A stretch of 64,000 nt of DNA from Caballeronia ptereochthonis (GTDB lineage Bacteria > Pseudomonadota > Gammaproteobacteria > Burkholderiales > Burkholderiaceae). Shown one piece after another: positions 23,387-37,040 of this stretch (position 1 is its first letter; each line of letters starts with the position of its first letter). The position numbers and the translations under genes were made by a program. Under the pieces are notes generated by a model that saw only the letters and a list, made by a program, of their open reading frames with translations, ran no database searches and was not told the origin of the DNA. The DNA lies in assembly GCF_001545075.1 (NCBI RefSeq), contig NZ_FCOB02000005.1:186001-250000 (forward strand), read 5' to 3'.

Positions 23387-26300
23387 GTGCGTCTGACCTC
23401 GATAAAACTCGCTGGCTTCAAGTCCTTCGTCGATCCCACGCATTTTCAGGTCCCCGGCCAGCTCGTCGGCGTCGTCGGGCCGAACGGCTGTGGCAAGTCC
23501 AACATCATCGATGCCGTGCGCTGGGTGCTCGGCGAATCGCGCGCCTCGGAGTTGCGCGGCGAATCGATGCAGGACGTGATCTTCAACGGATCGACGGCGC
23601 GCAAGCCCGGCAGCCGGGCAAGCGTCGAACTGATCTTCGATAACGCCGAAGGCCGCGCCGCCGGTCAATGGAGCAGCTACGGCGAAATCGCCGTGAAGCG
23701 CGTGCTCACGCGCGACGGCACCTCCAGCTACTACATCAACAATCTGCCCGCGCGCCGCCGCGACATCCAGGACATCTTCCTCGGCACCGGTCTCGGCCCG
23801 CGCGCGTACGCGATCATCGGGCAGGGCATGATCGCGCGCATCATCGAGGCGAAGCCGGAAGAGCTGCGCGTATTTCTCGAAGAAGCCGCGGGCGTGTCGA
23901 AGTACAAGGAGCGCCGCCGCGAGACCGAGAACCGCCTGCACGACACGCGCGAGAATCTGACGCGCGTCGAGGACATCGTCCGCGAGCTGGGCACGAATCT
24001 CGAGAAGCTCGAAGGGCAGGCGGTCGTCGCGACGAAGTACAAGGAACTGCAGGCGGAAGGCGAAGAGAAGCAGCGCCTCCTGTGGCTCTTGCGCAAGCGG
24101 GAAGCGGGCAGCGAAGCCGAGCGCCAGCAGCGCGCCATCCGCGAGGCGCAGGTCGAGCTCGAAGCGCAAACCGCGCGCCTGCGCGAAGTCGAGGCGCAAC
24201 TGGAGACGCTGCGCGTCGCGCACTACAGTGCGAGCGACGCGATGCAGGGTGCGCAGGGCGCGCTCTATGAAGCCAACGCCGAAGTGAGCCGCCTGGAAGC
24301 GGAGATCCGCTTCATCGTCGAGTCGCGCAATCGCGTGCAGGCGCAGATCGCCGCGCTCACCGCGCAGCGCGAGCAGTGGCAGGTGCAGGCGCAGAAGGCG
24401 CGAGACGAAATCGACACCGCCACCGAAGCGCTCGCCGAAGGCGAGGAGAAAGCCGCGATCGCGCAGGAAAATGCCGCCGCGAAGCACGACGCGCTGCCCG
24501 CGCTCGAAGCCCGCTGGCGCGATGCCCAGGCGCAACTGAACGACGAGCGCGCGGGCATCGCGCGCGCGGAGCAGGCGCTGAAGCTCGAAGCGGCGCATCA
24601 GCGCAACGCCGATCAGCAGCTTCAGCAATTGCAGCAGCGCCAGGAGCGCCTGAAGAACGAAGCGAGCGGCCTCGACGCACCCGACGAAGCGCAGCTCGAA
24701 GAGTGGCGCTCGCAGCTCGCCGAAAACGAAGAAGTTCTCGCTGAAGCGCAGGCGCGGCTTGCCGATGCGCAGGAAACCGTGCCGCGTCTCGACGCAGAGC
24801 GCCGCGCCGCGCAGGAGCGCGTGCAGAAGGAAAGCGCGCAGATCCATCAGCTCGAAGCGCGCCTCGCCGCGCTCAAGGCATTGCAGGAGAGCGTGCAGAC
24901 CGAAGGCAAGATCCAGCCGTGGCTCGACAAGCACGAGCTCGGCGCGCTGCCGCGCCTGTGGAAGAAGCTGCACGTCGAGACCGGCTGGGAAGCGGCGCTC
25001 GAATCCGTGCTGCGCGAGCGTCTTGCCGCGCTCGAAGTGTCGAATCTCGACTGGATCAAGGCCTTCGCCACCGATGCGCCGCCCGCGAAGCTCGCGTTCT
25101 ATTCGCCGCCCGTCGCGGGCAAGCCGGTCGAGACGCCGCAAGGCTTGCGCTCGCTGCTCTCGCTGGTGCGCATCGACGATCCGGGCCTGCGCGCCGTGCT
25201 CAACGAATGGCTCGGCACGATCTTCGTGGCCGACGATATCGCGCAGGCGCTGGCTTCGCGCAATCAGTTGCCGGAAGGCGCCGCGTTCGTCGTGAAGGCG
25301 GGGCATGTCGTGACACGGGTCGGCGTGCAGCTCTACGCGTCGGACTCCGAGCAGTCGGGCATGCTCGCGCGCGCCCAGGAAATCGAGAATCTCACGAAGC
25401 AGGTGCGCGCGCAGGCGCTGCTTTCCGACGAAGCGAAAGCGAACGCCGTGCGCGCCGATGCCGCGCACACGCAAGGCTCGCAGGCGCTCGCGGAAGCGCG
25501 CGCCGCCGCGGAGCGTGCGACGCAGCGCGTCCACGCCTTGCAGATGGACGTGCTGAAGCTCGCGCAGGCGCACGAGCGCTACACGCAGCGCAGCACGCAG
25601 ATCGGCGAGGAACTGGAAGAGATCGTCGCGCAGATCGAGGAGCAGCGTGCGCTGCGCGCGGAATCGGAAGCCGCGTTCGAACGCCACGATGCCGAGATCG
25701 CGCAGTTGCAGGCGCGTTTCGAGGACAACCAGCTCGCGTTCGAAGCGCTCGACGAGGAGCTCACGAACGCGCGCCACGAACTGCGCGAACTGGAGCGCGC
25801 CGCGAGCGACGTGAGCTTCGCCGTACGTGGGCTCGCCGCGAAGATCGACGAGTACCGGCGCAACATCGACACGGCGCACGAGCAGAGCGAGCGCATCGCG
25901 GGCGCGCTGGAAGACGCGCGCGCCGAGCTCGAGACCATCAACGAGCAGACGGCGCAAACCGGCCTGCAGGCCGCGCTCGAAGTGCGCGCGGCGCGCGAGG
26001 AATCGCTGCACGCGGCGCGCGTCGAACTCGACGATCTCACCGCGCGCCTGCGTCAGACCGACGAGCAGCGTCTGATGGCCGAACGCTCGCTGCAGCCGCT
26101 GCGCGACCGCATCAACGAATTGCAGCTGAAGGAACAGGCCGCGCGCATCAGCGGCGAGCAGTTCGTCGAGCAGTTGCAGGCGTCGGGCGTCGACGAAGCC
26201 GAGCTCGCGGAGAAGCTCACGCCGGACATGAAGCCGTCGTATCTGCAGGGCGAAGTCACGCGCCTGAACAACGCGATCACGGCGCTCGGGCCCGTCAACA

Positions 26301-26902
26301 TGGCCGCGCTCGAAGAGCTCGCGGCGGCGACCGAGCGCAAGCACTTCCTCGATGCGCAGTCGGCGGACCTCAACGACGCCATCAACACGCTGGAAGACGC
26401 GATCCAGAAGATCGACCAGGAAACGCGCGCCCTGCTGCAAGGCACGTTCGACGAGGTGAACCGTCATTTCGGCGAGCTGTTCCCGCGTCTTTTCGGCGGC
26501 GGCCAGGCGAAGCTCATCATGACCGGCGACGAAATCCTCGACGCCGGCGTGCAGGTGATGGCGCAGCCGCCCGGCAAGAAAAACTCGACGATTCACCTGC
26601 TCTCGGGCGGCGAGAAGGCGCTCACCGCAACCGCGCTCGTGTTCGCGATGTTCCAACTGAATCCGGCGCCGTTCTGTCTGCTCGACGAAGTGGACGCGCC
26701 GCTCGACGACGCCAACACCGAGCGCTTCGCGAACCTCGTGCGCGCGATGGCGGCCAAGACGCAGTTCCTGTTCATCTCGCACAACAAGATCGCGATGGAA
26801 ATGGCGCAGCAGCTGATCGGCGTGACGATGCAGGAGCAGGGCGTGTCGCGCATCGTCGCGGTGGATATGGAATCGGCGGCGGGTTTTGCGCAGAACGGCT
26901 GA
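23387..26902 (+). CDS. smc: Chromosome segregation protein SMC
   Basis: Condensin ATPase that organises chromosomes with ScpA and ScpB. 1171 residues from GTG 23387 (VRLTSIKLAGFKSFVDPTHF, the standard N-terminus). Walker A GPNGCGKS at about 31-38. Two long coiled-coil arms (about 165-500 and 660-1000) flank a hinge of about 505-655 containing WLDKHELGALPRLWKKL. The signature LLSGGEKALTATALVF is near 1072 and Walker B FCLLDEVDAPLDD near 1098. An open frame from 23294 adds 31 residues that look non-coding, so I use the GTG. zipA and ligA follow on the same strand. Confidence 0.96.
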   Translation: MRLTSIKLAGFKSFVDPTHFQVPGQLVGVVGPNGCGKSNIIDAVRWVLGESRASELRGESMQDVIFNGSTARKPGSRASVELIFDNAEGRAAGQWSSYGEIAVKRVLTRDGTSSYYINNLPARRRDIQDIFLGTGLGPRAYAIIGQGMIARIIEAKPEELRVFLEEAAGVSKYKERRRETENRLHDTRENLTRVEDIVRELGTNLEKLEGQAVVATKYKELQAEGEEKQRLLWLLRKREAGSEAERQQRAIREAQVELEAQTARLREVEAQLETLRVAHYSASDAMQGAQGALYEANAEVSRLEAEIRFIVESRNRVQAQIAALTAQREQWQVQAQKARDEIDTATEALAEGEEKAAIAQENAAAKHDALPALEARWRDAQAQLNDERAGIARAEQALKLEAAHQRNADQQLQQLQQRQERLKNEASGLDAPDEAQLEEWRSQLAENEEVLAEAQARLADAQETVPRLDAERRAAQERVQKESAQIHQLEARLAALKALQESVQTEGKIQPWLDKHELGALPRLWKKLHVETGWEAALESVLRERLAALEVSNLDWIKAFATDAPPAKLAFYSPPVAGKPVETPQGLRSLLSLVRIDDPGLRAVLNEWLGTIFVADDIAQALASRNQLPEGAAFVVKAGHVVTRVGVQLYASDSEQSGMLARAQEIENLTKQVRAQALLSDEAKANAVRADAAHTQGSQALAEARAAAERATQRVHALQMDVLKLAQAHERYTQRSTQIGEELEEIVAQIEEQRALRAESEAAFERHDAEIAQLQARFEDNQLAFEALDEELTNARHELRELERAASDVSFAVRGLAAKIDEYRRNIDTAHEQSERIAGALEDARAELETINEQTAQTGLQAALEVRAAREESLHAARVELDDLTARLRQTDEQRLMAERSLQPLRDRINELQLKEQAARISGEQFVEQLQASGVDEAELAEKLTPDMKPSYLQGEVTRLNNAITALGPVNMAALEELAAATERKHFLDAQSADLNDAINTLEDAIQKIDQETRALLQGTFDEVNRHFGELFPRLFGGGQAKLIMTGDEILDAGVQVMAQPPGKKNSTIHLLSGGEKALTATALVFAMFQLNPAPFCLLDEVDAPLDDANTERFANLVRAMAAKTQFLFISHNKIAMEMAQQLIGVTMQEQGVSRIVAVDMESAAGFAQNG

Positions 26903-26940
26903 CGCATCGTCGCCAGTCGCGGAGTTTTGAATGAGTGGCA

Positions 26941-26960
26941 GGCCGGATCGTGATCCGGCC
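26941..26960. repeat. 9-2-9 perfect palindrome after smc
   Basis: GGCCGGATC-GT-GATCCGGCC, 38 bases downstream of the smc stop. No T-tract follows. The two-base spacer is too tight for an ordinary RNA loop without losing a pair, so a DNA-level palindrome or a terminator-like hairpin are both possible. Confidence 0.45.
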
Positions 26961-27080
26961 ATTGCGCGAAGGCGCGGAGTGGCGCGCATCGGCCAGGCGG
27001 TGGCGAGAAGCCGGAACGCGGCGCGATGCGTGCGACAGATCGCGCGGCGCTTCGTAACTTAAAAGAATGATGGAGCCTGC

Positions 27081-31149
<4,069 letters not shown>

Positions 31150-31190
31150 CGCCGCGCGTATCGAACCGCGAGGGCATCACCACGCAGAAG

Positions 31191-31217
31191 GCCGTTCCGC
31201 GGGGAGCGGCTTTTTCT
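31191..31217 (+). terminator. Rho-independent terminator after def
   Basis: GCCGTTCC, loop GCGG, GGAGCGGC (one G-T pair), then TTTTTCTT. It closes the ligA-def transcript. Its T-tract abuts the stop codon of the convergent small gene at 31218. Confidence 0.85.
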
Positions 31218-31454
31218 TTACGCCAGGGTTTTCGGATTGCCGCTGATATCGGGCTGGCGGAACAGTGCGACGTGCTCCGGATTTGCGGACGCCTGCAAGC
31301 GTCCGTCCGGCAGGCGGGCGATCACCATTTCGCCGACGCCGGGACTCATCACGACGACTTCGTCGCGCAGGGCGAGCAGGGCTTCGAGCCGTCGTCGGCC
31401 GCTCACGATCTCAAGACCGGTTCCCGTCTCACGAACGATGATCTCAACTGACAT
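31218..31454 (-). CDS. Small hypothetical protein with a ParB-like GxRR segment
   Basis: 78 residues from ATG 31454, preceded by GGGAGAA at a good distance. I do not recognise a named family. The segment LEIVSGRRRLEALLALRDEV (about 14-33) resembles the G-x-RR-x-x-A region of ParB N-terminal or sulfiredoxin-like folds (compare ELVAGERRWRAAK in ParB), which is a pattern-based inference. The rest is a beta-rich segment, GEMVIARLPDGRLQASANPE. It has no DNA-binding HTH and is far shorter than a ParB. The gene sits 12 bases after a 36-residue open frame, suggesting a two-gene unit. Confidence 0.7.
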   Translation of the reverse strand: MSVEIIVRETGTGLEIVSGRRRLEALLALRDEVVVMSPGVGEMVIARLPDGRLQASANPEHVALFRQPDISGNPKTLA

Positions 31455-31466
31455 GCCGATTCTCCC

Positions 31467-31577
31467 TCAATGCCGTTCAATGCTGATCCTGCTGCCGTCC
31501 ACCTGAAGCCGAGCGGTGCGGCCGCGCGCATCCGCCTGACCGGTGTAACGGATCGATGATTCATTTTCTTTAGCCAA
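31467..31577 (-). CDS. Candidate very small protein (36 aa), first gene of a mini-operon
   Basis: A frame of 36 codons reading from a TTG at 31577: its body is SSIRYTGQADARGRTARLQ followed by VDGSRISIERH and stop. The translation is balanced and beta-like, unlike shadow frames. It ends 12 bases before the ATG of the ParB-like gene, with a ribosome-binding site between them. An in-frame ATG exists at 31616 (49 residues), but it lies inside the terminator hairpin of the pseudouridine synthase gene. No strong ribosome site precedes either start. The function is unknown. Confidence 0.35.
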   Translation of the reverse strand: MAKENESSIRYTGQADARGRTARLQVDGSRISIERH

Positions 31578-31589
31578 AAAACGGCCAAA

Positions 31590-31622
31590 AACGAAAAGGC
31601 ACGATCGGGGCTGCATCGTGCC
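31590..31622 (-). terminator. Rho-independent terminator of the pseudouridine synthase gene
   Basis: Read on the minus strand: GGCACGAT, 9-base loop GCAGCCCCG, ATCGTGCC, then TTTTCGTTT. Eight perfect pairs and a T-rich tail, 90 bases downstream of the pseudouridine synthase stop. Confidence 0.8.
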
Positions 31623-31712
31623 GATTTCTTCGCTGGAACGTCGCATTTTTGCGACGCAGCAGAATCCAGCACGTACGTTCGATCGGACGTACGCGCGGGA
31701 TTTTCGGTTTAC

Positions 31713-33566
31713 TCAGAAGCTCTCGTTCGGCGCGAGGTAGCGCCACTGCCCGGGCGGCAGCGCGCCGAGCGCGACGCGCCCCATGCGGATGCGTTTCAGG
31801 CCGACGACTTCCAGCCCGACGAGTTCGCACATGCGGCGGATCTGGCGTTTCTTGCCTTCGCGCAACACGAAGCGAAGCTGCTCGCCGTTTTGCCAGCTTA
31901 CCTGCGCCGTCTTGAGCGGCACGCCGTCGAGCTCGAGGCCATGACGCAGCAGCGCGAGCTTCTCGGCGGGCAAGTGCCGGTCGACGTCGACCGTGTGCTC
32001 GCCGAAGCGCACGCGCACGAGGTACTCCTTGTCGACTTCCGAATGGCCGCCGATCAACTGCTTCGCGATGCGGCCGTCCTGCGTGAGCACGAGCAGGCCC
32101 GTCGAATCGATGTCGAGACGGCCCGCCGGCGCGAGCGTGCGCAGATGGCCCGGCGAGAAACGGATGCCCGAGCGGTCCTCGTTCCAGTGATTGGCCGGAT
32201 TGATGAGCGTCACGGCCGGCTCGTAGCCGTCTTCCGCCTGGCCCGACACGAAGCCCACCGGCTTGTGCAGAAGGATCGTGACCCGTTGCGATTGCGCGGA
32301 GTGCGCGGCGGGCAGGATCTCGATGTTCTGCGTCGGGCGGATGCGTGTGCCGAGCGTGTCGATGACTTCTCCGTCGACGAGCACCCAGCCTTTCTCGATC
32401 CATTCGTCGGCTTCGCGGCGCGAGCAAAGACCGAGTTCCGACATGACTTTCGACAGGCGCACGAGACCGTCGTCATGGGCGCGGTGCTTCGGCGCGGACT
32501 CGGCGGCCGGCGCGGGGGCGACCGGTTTGGCTGCGGCTCTCGGCGCCGGCTTGCGTGCTTCGCTGCGTTCTTCGCGCCGAGCAAATGGGCGCTCGTTTTC
32601 TTCGCGGCGCGCCGTGCGCGGACCGCGATCGCCGAATGCGGGGCGCGAATCATCGCCGCGCGGTTTGAACCTGCGGCGCTCGTCGCTGCCCGATGGGCGC
32701 TCACCACGCGCCTGCGGACGACCTTCGGACGGCTTGCGCGGACCGCGATCGCCGAAAGCAGGGCGCGAATCATCGCCAGGCGGTTTGAACGCGCGACGCT
32801 CCTCGCCGCCCGATGCACGCTCGCCACGCGCCTGCGGACGACCTTCGGACGGCTTGCGCGGACCGCGATCGCCGAAAGCAGGGCGCGAATCATCGCCACG
32901 CGGTTTGAACGCGCGACGCTCCTCGCTGCCCGATGGGCGCTCGCCACGCGCCGGCGGACGGCCTTCGGACGGCTTGCGCGGACCGCGATCGCCGAAAGCG
33001 GGGCGCGAATCATCGCCGCCACGCGGTTTGAACGCGCGGCGCTCGTCGCTGCCCGACGCGCGCTCGCCACGCGCCGGCGGACGGCCTTCGGACGGCTTGC
33101 GCGGACCGCGATCGCCGAAAGCGAGGCGCGAATCATCGCCACCACGCGGTTTGAACGTGCGACGCTCGTCGCCGCCCGATGGGCGCTCGCCGCGCGCCTG
33201 CGGACGACCTTCGAACGGCTTGCGCGGGCCGCGATCGCCGAAAGCAGGGCGCGAATCATCGCCACGCGGTTTGAACGCGCGACGCTCCTCGCCGCCCGAC
33301 GCGCGCTCGCCACGTGCGGGCGGGCGGCCTTCGAATGACTTGCGCGGACCCGAACCCGGACGCGAATCGTCGCCGCGCGATTTGAACGCACGCGATTCGC
33401 GCGGCGCATCCGCGCGCTTGTCCGCGGCCGGCTGGCTCGCGCGCTTCGGGCGCGCTTCCGCCGGCGGCGCATGAACAGGCTTGCGCCCGGTGGCACTGCC
33501 GGAACGAACCGGCGTTCGCGTCGCCGAGGTGGGACGCGGATGTTTGGCTGTCAGTTTGACGCGCAT
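31713..33566 (-). CDS. RsuA-family pseudouridine synthase (RluB/RluF-like) with a repetitive tail at the N-terminus
   Basis: Converts a uridine of rRNA to pseudouridine. 617 residues against about 290 for E. coli RluB or RluF. The first 360 residues are a highly basic, disordered, Arg/Gly/Pro/Asp-rich region with six repeats (68-306). The conserved part follows: an S4 domain (RLSKVMSELGLCSRREADEW, 370-389), RVTILLHKPVGFVSGQ, the catalytic Asp485 in AGRLDIDSTGLLVLTQDG, KEYLVRVRF and GKKRQIRRMCELVGLEV. The GRLDIDSTGL segment and lack of RluB-specific features make RluF-like slightly more likely; the target base cannot be told. A terminator follows. glnD lies 6 bases upstream on the same strand. 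Confidence 0.9.
   Translation of the reverse strand: MRVKLTAKHPRPTSATRTPVRSGSATGRKPVHAPPAEARPKRASQPAADKRADAPRESRAFKSRGDDSRPGSGPRKSFEGRPPARGERASGGEERRAFKPRGDDSRPAFGDRGPRKPFEGRPQARGERPSGGDERRTFKPRGGDDSRLAFGDRGPRKPSEGRPPARGERASGSDERRAFKPRGGDDSRPAFGDRGPRKPSEGRPPARGERPSGSEERRAFKPRGDDSRPAFGDRGPRKPSEGRPQARGERASGGEERRAFKPPGDDSRPAFGDRGPRKPSEGRPQARGERPSGSDERRRFKPRGDDSRPAFGDRGPRTARREENERPFARREERSEARKPAPRAAAKPVAPAPAAESAPKHRAHDDGLVRLSKVMSELGLCSRREADEWIEKGWVLVDGEVIDTLGTRIRPTQNIEILPAAHSAQSQRVTILLHKPVGFVSGQAEDGYEPAVTLINPANHWNEDRSGIRFSPGHLRTLAPAGRLDIDSTGLLVLTQDGRIAKQLIGGHSEVDKEYLVRVRFGEHTVDVDRHLPAEKLALLRHGLELDGVPLKTAQVSWQNGEQLRFVLREGKKRQIRRMCELVGLEVVGLKRIRMGRVALGALPPGQWRYLAPNESF
32616..33365 (-). repeat. In-frame tandem repeat array in the pseudouridine synthase gene
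   Basis: Six units of 111-123 bases plus a partial seventh, encoding residues 68-317. Consensus in two parts: SRPAFGDRGPRKPSEGRP, then ARGERxSGxxERRxFKPRGDD. Units start at residues 68 (short, 37 aa), 105, 146, 187, 227, 267 and 307 (partial). The middle units are nearly identical in DNA as well as protein, so the array is recent and probably variable in copy number between strains. Confidence 0.95.
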
Positions 33567-33572
33567 AAAGTA

Positions 33573-36158
33573 TCAGGCTGCGATCGCGCGCAGCAGTTCG
33601 GTCTCGACCTGGATCTGGGTGCGGTTGTTCGACAGGCTCTTGCCGTCGAGCAGGAACACGTCCTCGACGCGTTCGCCGAGGGTGTTGATCCGCGCCGCCT
33701 GCACGCCGATCCGGTGTTGCGCGAGAACGCGCGCGATCGAATAAAGAAGGCCTTGCCGGTCGTTGGCCGACACGGAGAGGATGTAGTACTGGCCGCGGTC
33801 GTCGGGACGCAGGTCCACGCGCGGCGTGATCGGAAACGTGCGCACGAGCCGCGACACGCGGCCCTTCGACGGCTCCGGCAGAATGCGCTCGTCCGTCAGT
33901 AGCGCGGCCAGTTGCTGCTCGACGAGATTGGCGATGTCGCGATAACTCCCGTCGTGATCCGGATGCGCGACGAGAAAGTTGTCGAGCGCGTAGCCGTGGC
34001 GCGTCGTCGTCACGCGTGCATCGAGCACGGAGAGGCCGTTCCGGTCGAAGTACGCGCAGATGCCGGCGAAGAGATCCGGCCGGTCCTTCAGGTACACGAG
34101 CACCTGCAGCGCCGCGCCGATGGGCGAGGGCCGCGCGCGCACGATCGGCTCGTCGCTCTCGACGTGACGGTACAGCACGCGCGTCTGCCAGGCGATGTCG
34201 GCCGGATCGTGCCGCAGGAAATAGCCGACGTCGAGCTGGTCCCAGAGCCGCTTCTGCGCGTGTTCCGGGACGGTTTCGAGCCGCAGCAGCGCGAGTGCGG
34301 CTTCCTGGCGCGACTTGAGTTCCGAATGCGTATCCGGCTCGGCGCCGCCCAGCACGGCCTGCGTCGCGCGGAAGAGGTCTTCGAGGAGCTTGCCCTTCCA
34401 GTTGTTCCACACTTTCGGGCTCGTGCCGCGGATATCCGCGACGGTCAGCAGATACAGCGCGGTGAGCCGCCGCTCCGTCGTCACGACCGATGCGAAGTGC
34501 TTGATCACTTCGGGATCGCTCGTGTCCTGCTTCTGCGCGACCTGGCTCATCGTCAGATGCTGCTGCACGAGCCAGACGATCAGCTCCGTGTCTTCCTGCC
34601 CGATGTCGTGCTCGCGGCAGAAGCGCCGGGCGTCGGCCATGCCGAGCGTCGAATGATCGCCGCCGCGGCCTTTCGCGATGTCGTGGAAGAGCGCCGCGAC
34701 GTAGAGCACCCACGGGCGCTCGAAGTTGCCCATCAGCTGGCTGCAGAACGGGTACTCGTGCGCATGCTCGGCGATCGCGAAGCGCCGCAGGTTGCGCAGC
34801 ACCATCAGGATGTGCTGATCGACCGTGTAGACGTGATAGAGGTCGTGCTGCATCTGCCCGACGATGCGCCGGAAGTTGAGCAGATAGCGCCCGAGCACGC
34901 TCGTCTGGTTCATGAGCCGCAGTGCGTGCGTGATGCCTTCGGGCTGCTTCAGGATCTCCATGAAGAGCCGCCGGTTTTCCGGATCGCGCCGCCAGTCGCG
35001 GTCCGTCAGGTCGCGCGCGTTGTAGATCGCGCGCAGCGTGCGCGCGGAGAGGCCCTTGATGCCGCGCGTCTGCTCGTAGAGCAGGAATGCTTCGAGAATC
35101 GCGTGCGGCTCGCGCTCGAACACGTCGTCACGCGCGATTTCCAGCATGCCTTGCTTCTCGACGAAGCGCCCGTTGATCACGCGCGTGATGCCGCTCGTCG
35201 AAGGAAAAAGCTGTGCCTCGACGTTCTGGATGAGGATGGTCGCGAGTTGCGTGACGGCTTTCGCCGCCCAGTAATAGCGGCGCATCAGCTGCTCGCTCGC
35301 GCGCTTGGCCGTCGTCGCCTCGAAGCCGAAGCTCTCGGCGAGCGGCGTCTGCAAGTCGAAGACGAGAATGTCCTGGCGGCGTTTCGCGATCACGTGCAGC
35401 CGCGCGCGCAACGCCTTCAGAAAGCCTTCGTTGCGGCGCAGCTCGCGCGCCTCGCGCTCGGTGATGAGCCCGCGCGAGTCGAGCTCGCGCCAGCTGCTGC
35501 CGAAGCCCGCCGCGCGCGCGATCCACAGGATCAGCTGGAGATCGCGCAGGCCGCCGGGGCTTTCCTTGATGTTCGGTTCCAGGCTGTACGGCGTGTCCTG
35601 GAACTTCGCGTGACGCTGGCGCATTTCCAGCACTTTTGCCTGGAAGAACGCGCGCGGGTCGAGCGTCTCGTGGTAGCGCTCCGAAAAGCGCTTGAACAGC
35701 TGCGTGTCGCCGCAGATGCGCCGCGCTTCGAGCAGCGAGGTCTGCACGGTGATGTCGTTGTCCGCCTCGGCGATGCACTGCGCGACCGAACGCACGCTGC
35801 TGCCGATATCGAGCCCCAGATCCCACGCCATGCCGATGAAGCGCTCGACGCGCCCGTTGAGATCGGCGTCGTCGCTCTGGGGCGCCGTGTCGGGCAGCAG
35901 GACGAGGATGTCGACATCGGAATAGGGCGCGAGCTCGCCGCGTCCGTAGCCGCCGACCGCGACGAGCGCGGCGTTGTCCGGCATCTCGCAGGCGGCCCAG
36001 GCGCCCGTGAGGGCGTCGTCGGTGGCGCGGGCGAGGGCGTGCATCAGCGGCTCGACGTTCGACGCCGTCTGAAAGCGTTCGATGAGCGCCGCCTTCGCCG
36101 CCTTGTAGGCGGCGCGCAACGTTTCACAGGGCGTGGCGACGGCGGCGGTGACGCTCAT
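33573..36158 (-). CDS. glnD: PII uridylyltransferase / uridylyl-removing enzyme GlnD
   Basis: Sensor of glutamine that adds UMP to or removes UMP from PII proteins. 861 residues, the normal length. Domains: nucleotidyltransferase with [20 protein letters not shown] (about 68-87; metal Asp81 and Asp83), a helical linker, an HD phosphohydrolase domain with [15 protein letters not shown] near 490, and two C-terminal ACT domains (the second with [20 protein letters not shown] and [12 protein letters not shown]). It follows map on the same strand after 72 bases and precedes the pseudouridine synthase by 6 bases. Confidence 0.97.
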   Translation of the reverse strand: MSVTAAVATPCETLRAAYKAAKAALIERFQTASNVEPLMHALARATDDALTGAWAACEMPDNAALVAVGGYGRGELAPYSDVDILVLLPDTAPQSDDADLNGRVERFIGMAWDLGLDIGSSVRSVAQCIAEADNDITVQTSLLEARRICGDTQLFKRFSERYHETLDPRAFFQAKVLEMRQRHAKFQDTPYSLEPNIKESPGGLRDLQLILWIARAAGFGSSWRELDSRGLITEREARELRRNEGFLKALRARLHVIAKRRQDILVFDLQTPLAESFGFEATTAKRASEQLMRRYYWAAKAVTQLATILIQNVEAQLFPSTSGITRVINGRFVEKQGMLEIARDDVFEREPHAILEAFLLYEQTRGIKGLSARTLRAIYNARDLTDRDWRRDPENRRLFMEILKQPEGITHALRLMNQTSVLGRYLLNFRRIVGQMQHDLYHVYTVDQHILMVLRNLRRFAIAEHAHEYPFCSQLMGNFERPWVLYVAALFHDIAKGRGGDHSTLGMADARRFCREHDIGQEDTELIVWLVQQHLTMSQVAQKQDTSDPEVIKHFASVVTTERRLTALYLLTVADIRGTSPKVWNNWKGKLLEDLFRATQAVLGGAEPDTHSELKSRQEAALALLRLETVPEHAQKRLWDQLDVGYFLRHDPADIAWQTRVLYRHVESDEPIVRARPSPIGAALQVLVYLKDRPDLFAGICAYFDRNGLSVLDARVTTTRHGYALDNFLVAHPDHDGSYRDIANLVEQQLAALLTDERILPEPSKGRVSRLVRTFPITPRVDLRPDDRGQYYILSVSANDRQGLLYSIARVLAQHRIGVQAARINTLGERVEDVFLLDGKSLSNNRTQIQVETELLRAIAA

Positions 36159-36230
36159 AGATGGAAAGTGGCGAGGACGACAGGGGGTTGCACCCGCGTG
36201 CAGACGCGGCGGGCGCCGGAAGACGCGAAA

Positions 36231-37040
36231 TCAGGCGGTCGCCGCGATCAGCTGAGACGGCGCCTGCGTGCCCGTCGAGACGGTCAGCACTTCGTAGCCG
36301 GTCGGCGTGACGAGCACCGTGTGCTCCCACTGCGCGGACAGGCTGCGATCGCGCGTCTTGACGGTCCACTGGTCCGGCATGGTGCGGATTTCGCGGCGGC
36401 CGGCGTTGATCATCGGCTCGACGGTGAAGATCATGCCCGCCTGCAGTTCGATGCCCGTGCTCGGACGGCCGTAGTGCAGCACCTGCGGCTCCTCGTGGAA
36501 CACCTGGCCGATGCCGTGGCCGCAATACTCCCGCACGACGCTGTAGCCCTGCGCCTCGGCGTGCTTCTGGATGGCGTGCCCGATATCGCCCAGATGCGCG
36601 CCCGGGCGCACCTGATCGATGCCGAGCCACATGCAGTCGAAGGTGGTCTGCACGAGGCGCTTCGCAAGGATCGAGCCCTCGCCCACGATGAACATGCGGC
36701 TCGTGTCGCCGAAATAGCCGTTCTTGATGACGGTGATGTCGATGTTGAGGGCGTCGCCGTTCTTGAGCACCTTTTCGCCGGGAATTCCGTGACAGATCAC
36801 GTCGTTCACCGAGATGCAGGTGGCCTTCGGGTACGGCGGGTAGCCGGGCGGCTGGTAATTCAGCGGTGCGGGAACGGTGCCCTGTTCCTTCACCATATAG
36901 TCGTGGCAGAGGCGATCGAGTTCTTCGGTCGTCACGCCGGGAACGATGTGCGGCGTGATGAAATCGAGCACTTCGCTGGCGAGCCGGCAGGCGACGCGCA
37001 TCTGCGCGATATCGTGGTCGTTTTTCAGCGTAATGGACAT
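36231..37040 (-). CDS. map: Methionine aminopeptidase, type I
   Basis: Removes the initiator methionine. 269 residues from ATG 37040. Metal ligands are in ALNIDITVIKNGYFGDTSRM (two Asp), CGHGIG (His), FTVEPMI (Glu) and WEHTVLV (Glu). SVNDVICHGIP carries the substrate-site His. A short frame extension to 37214 is not conserved-looking. It diverges from rpsB, the usual arrangement in proteobacteria, with 397 bases between. Confidence 0.96.
   Translation of the reverse strand: MSITLKNDHDIAQMRVACRLASEVLDFITPHIVPGVTTEELDRLCHDYMVKEQGTVPAPLNYQPPGYPPYPKATCISVNDVICHGIPGEKVLKNGDALNIDITVIKNGYFGDTSRMFIVGEGSILAKRLVQTTFDCMWLGIDQVRPGAHLGDIGHAIQKHAEAQGYSVVREYCGHGIGQVFHEEPQVLHYGRPSTGIELQAGMIFTVEPMINAGRREIRTMPDQWTVKTRDRSLSAQWEHTVLVTPTGYEVLTVSTGTQAPSQLIAATA

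Noticed and set aside
23360..26989. 1209-codon open frame opposite smc
   Set aside because: An antisense shadow of smc produced by high third-position GC; its translation is Arg/Leu/Val-rich low complexity and overlaps a clear family member along the full length.
32616..33365. CRISPR array
   Set aside because: Repeats are in frame, about 120 bases each, contiguous and without unique spacers; they encode a protein repeat.
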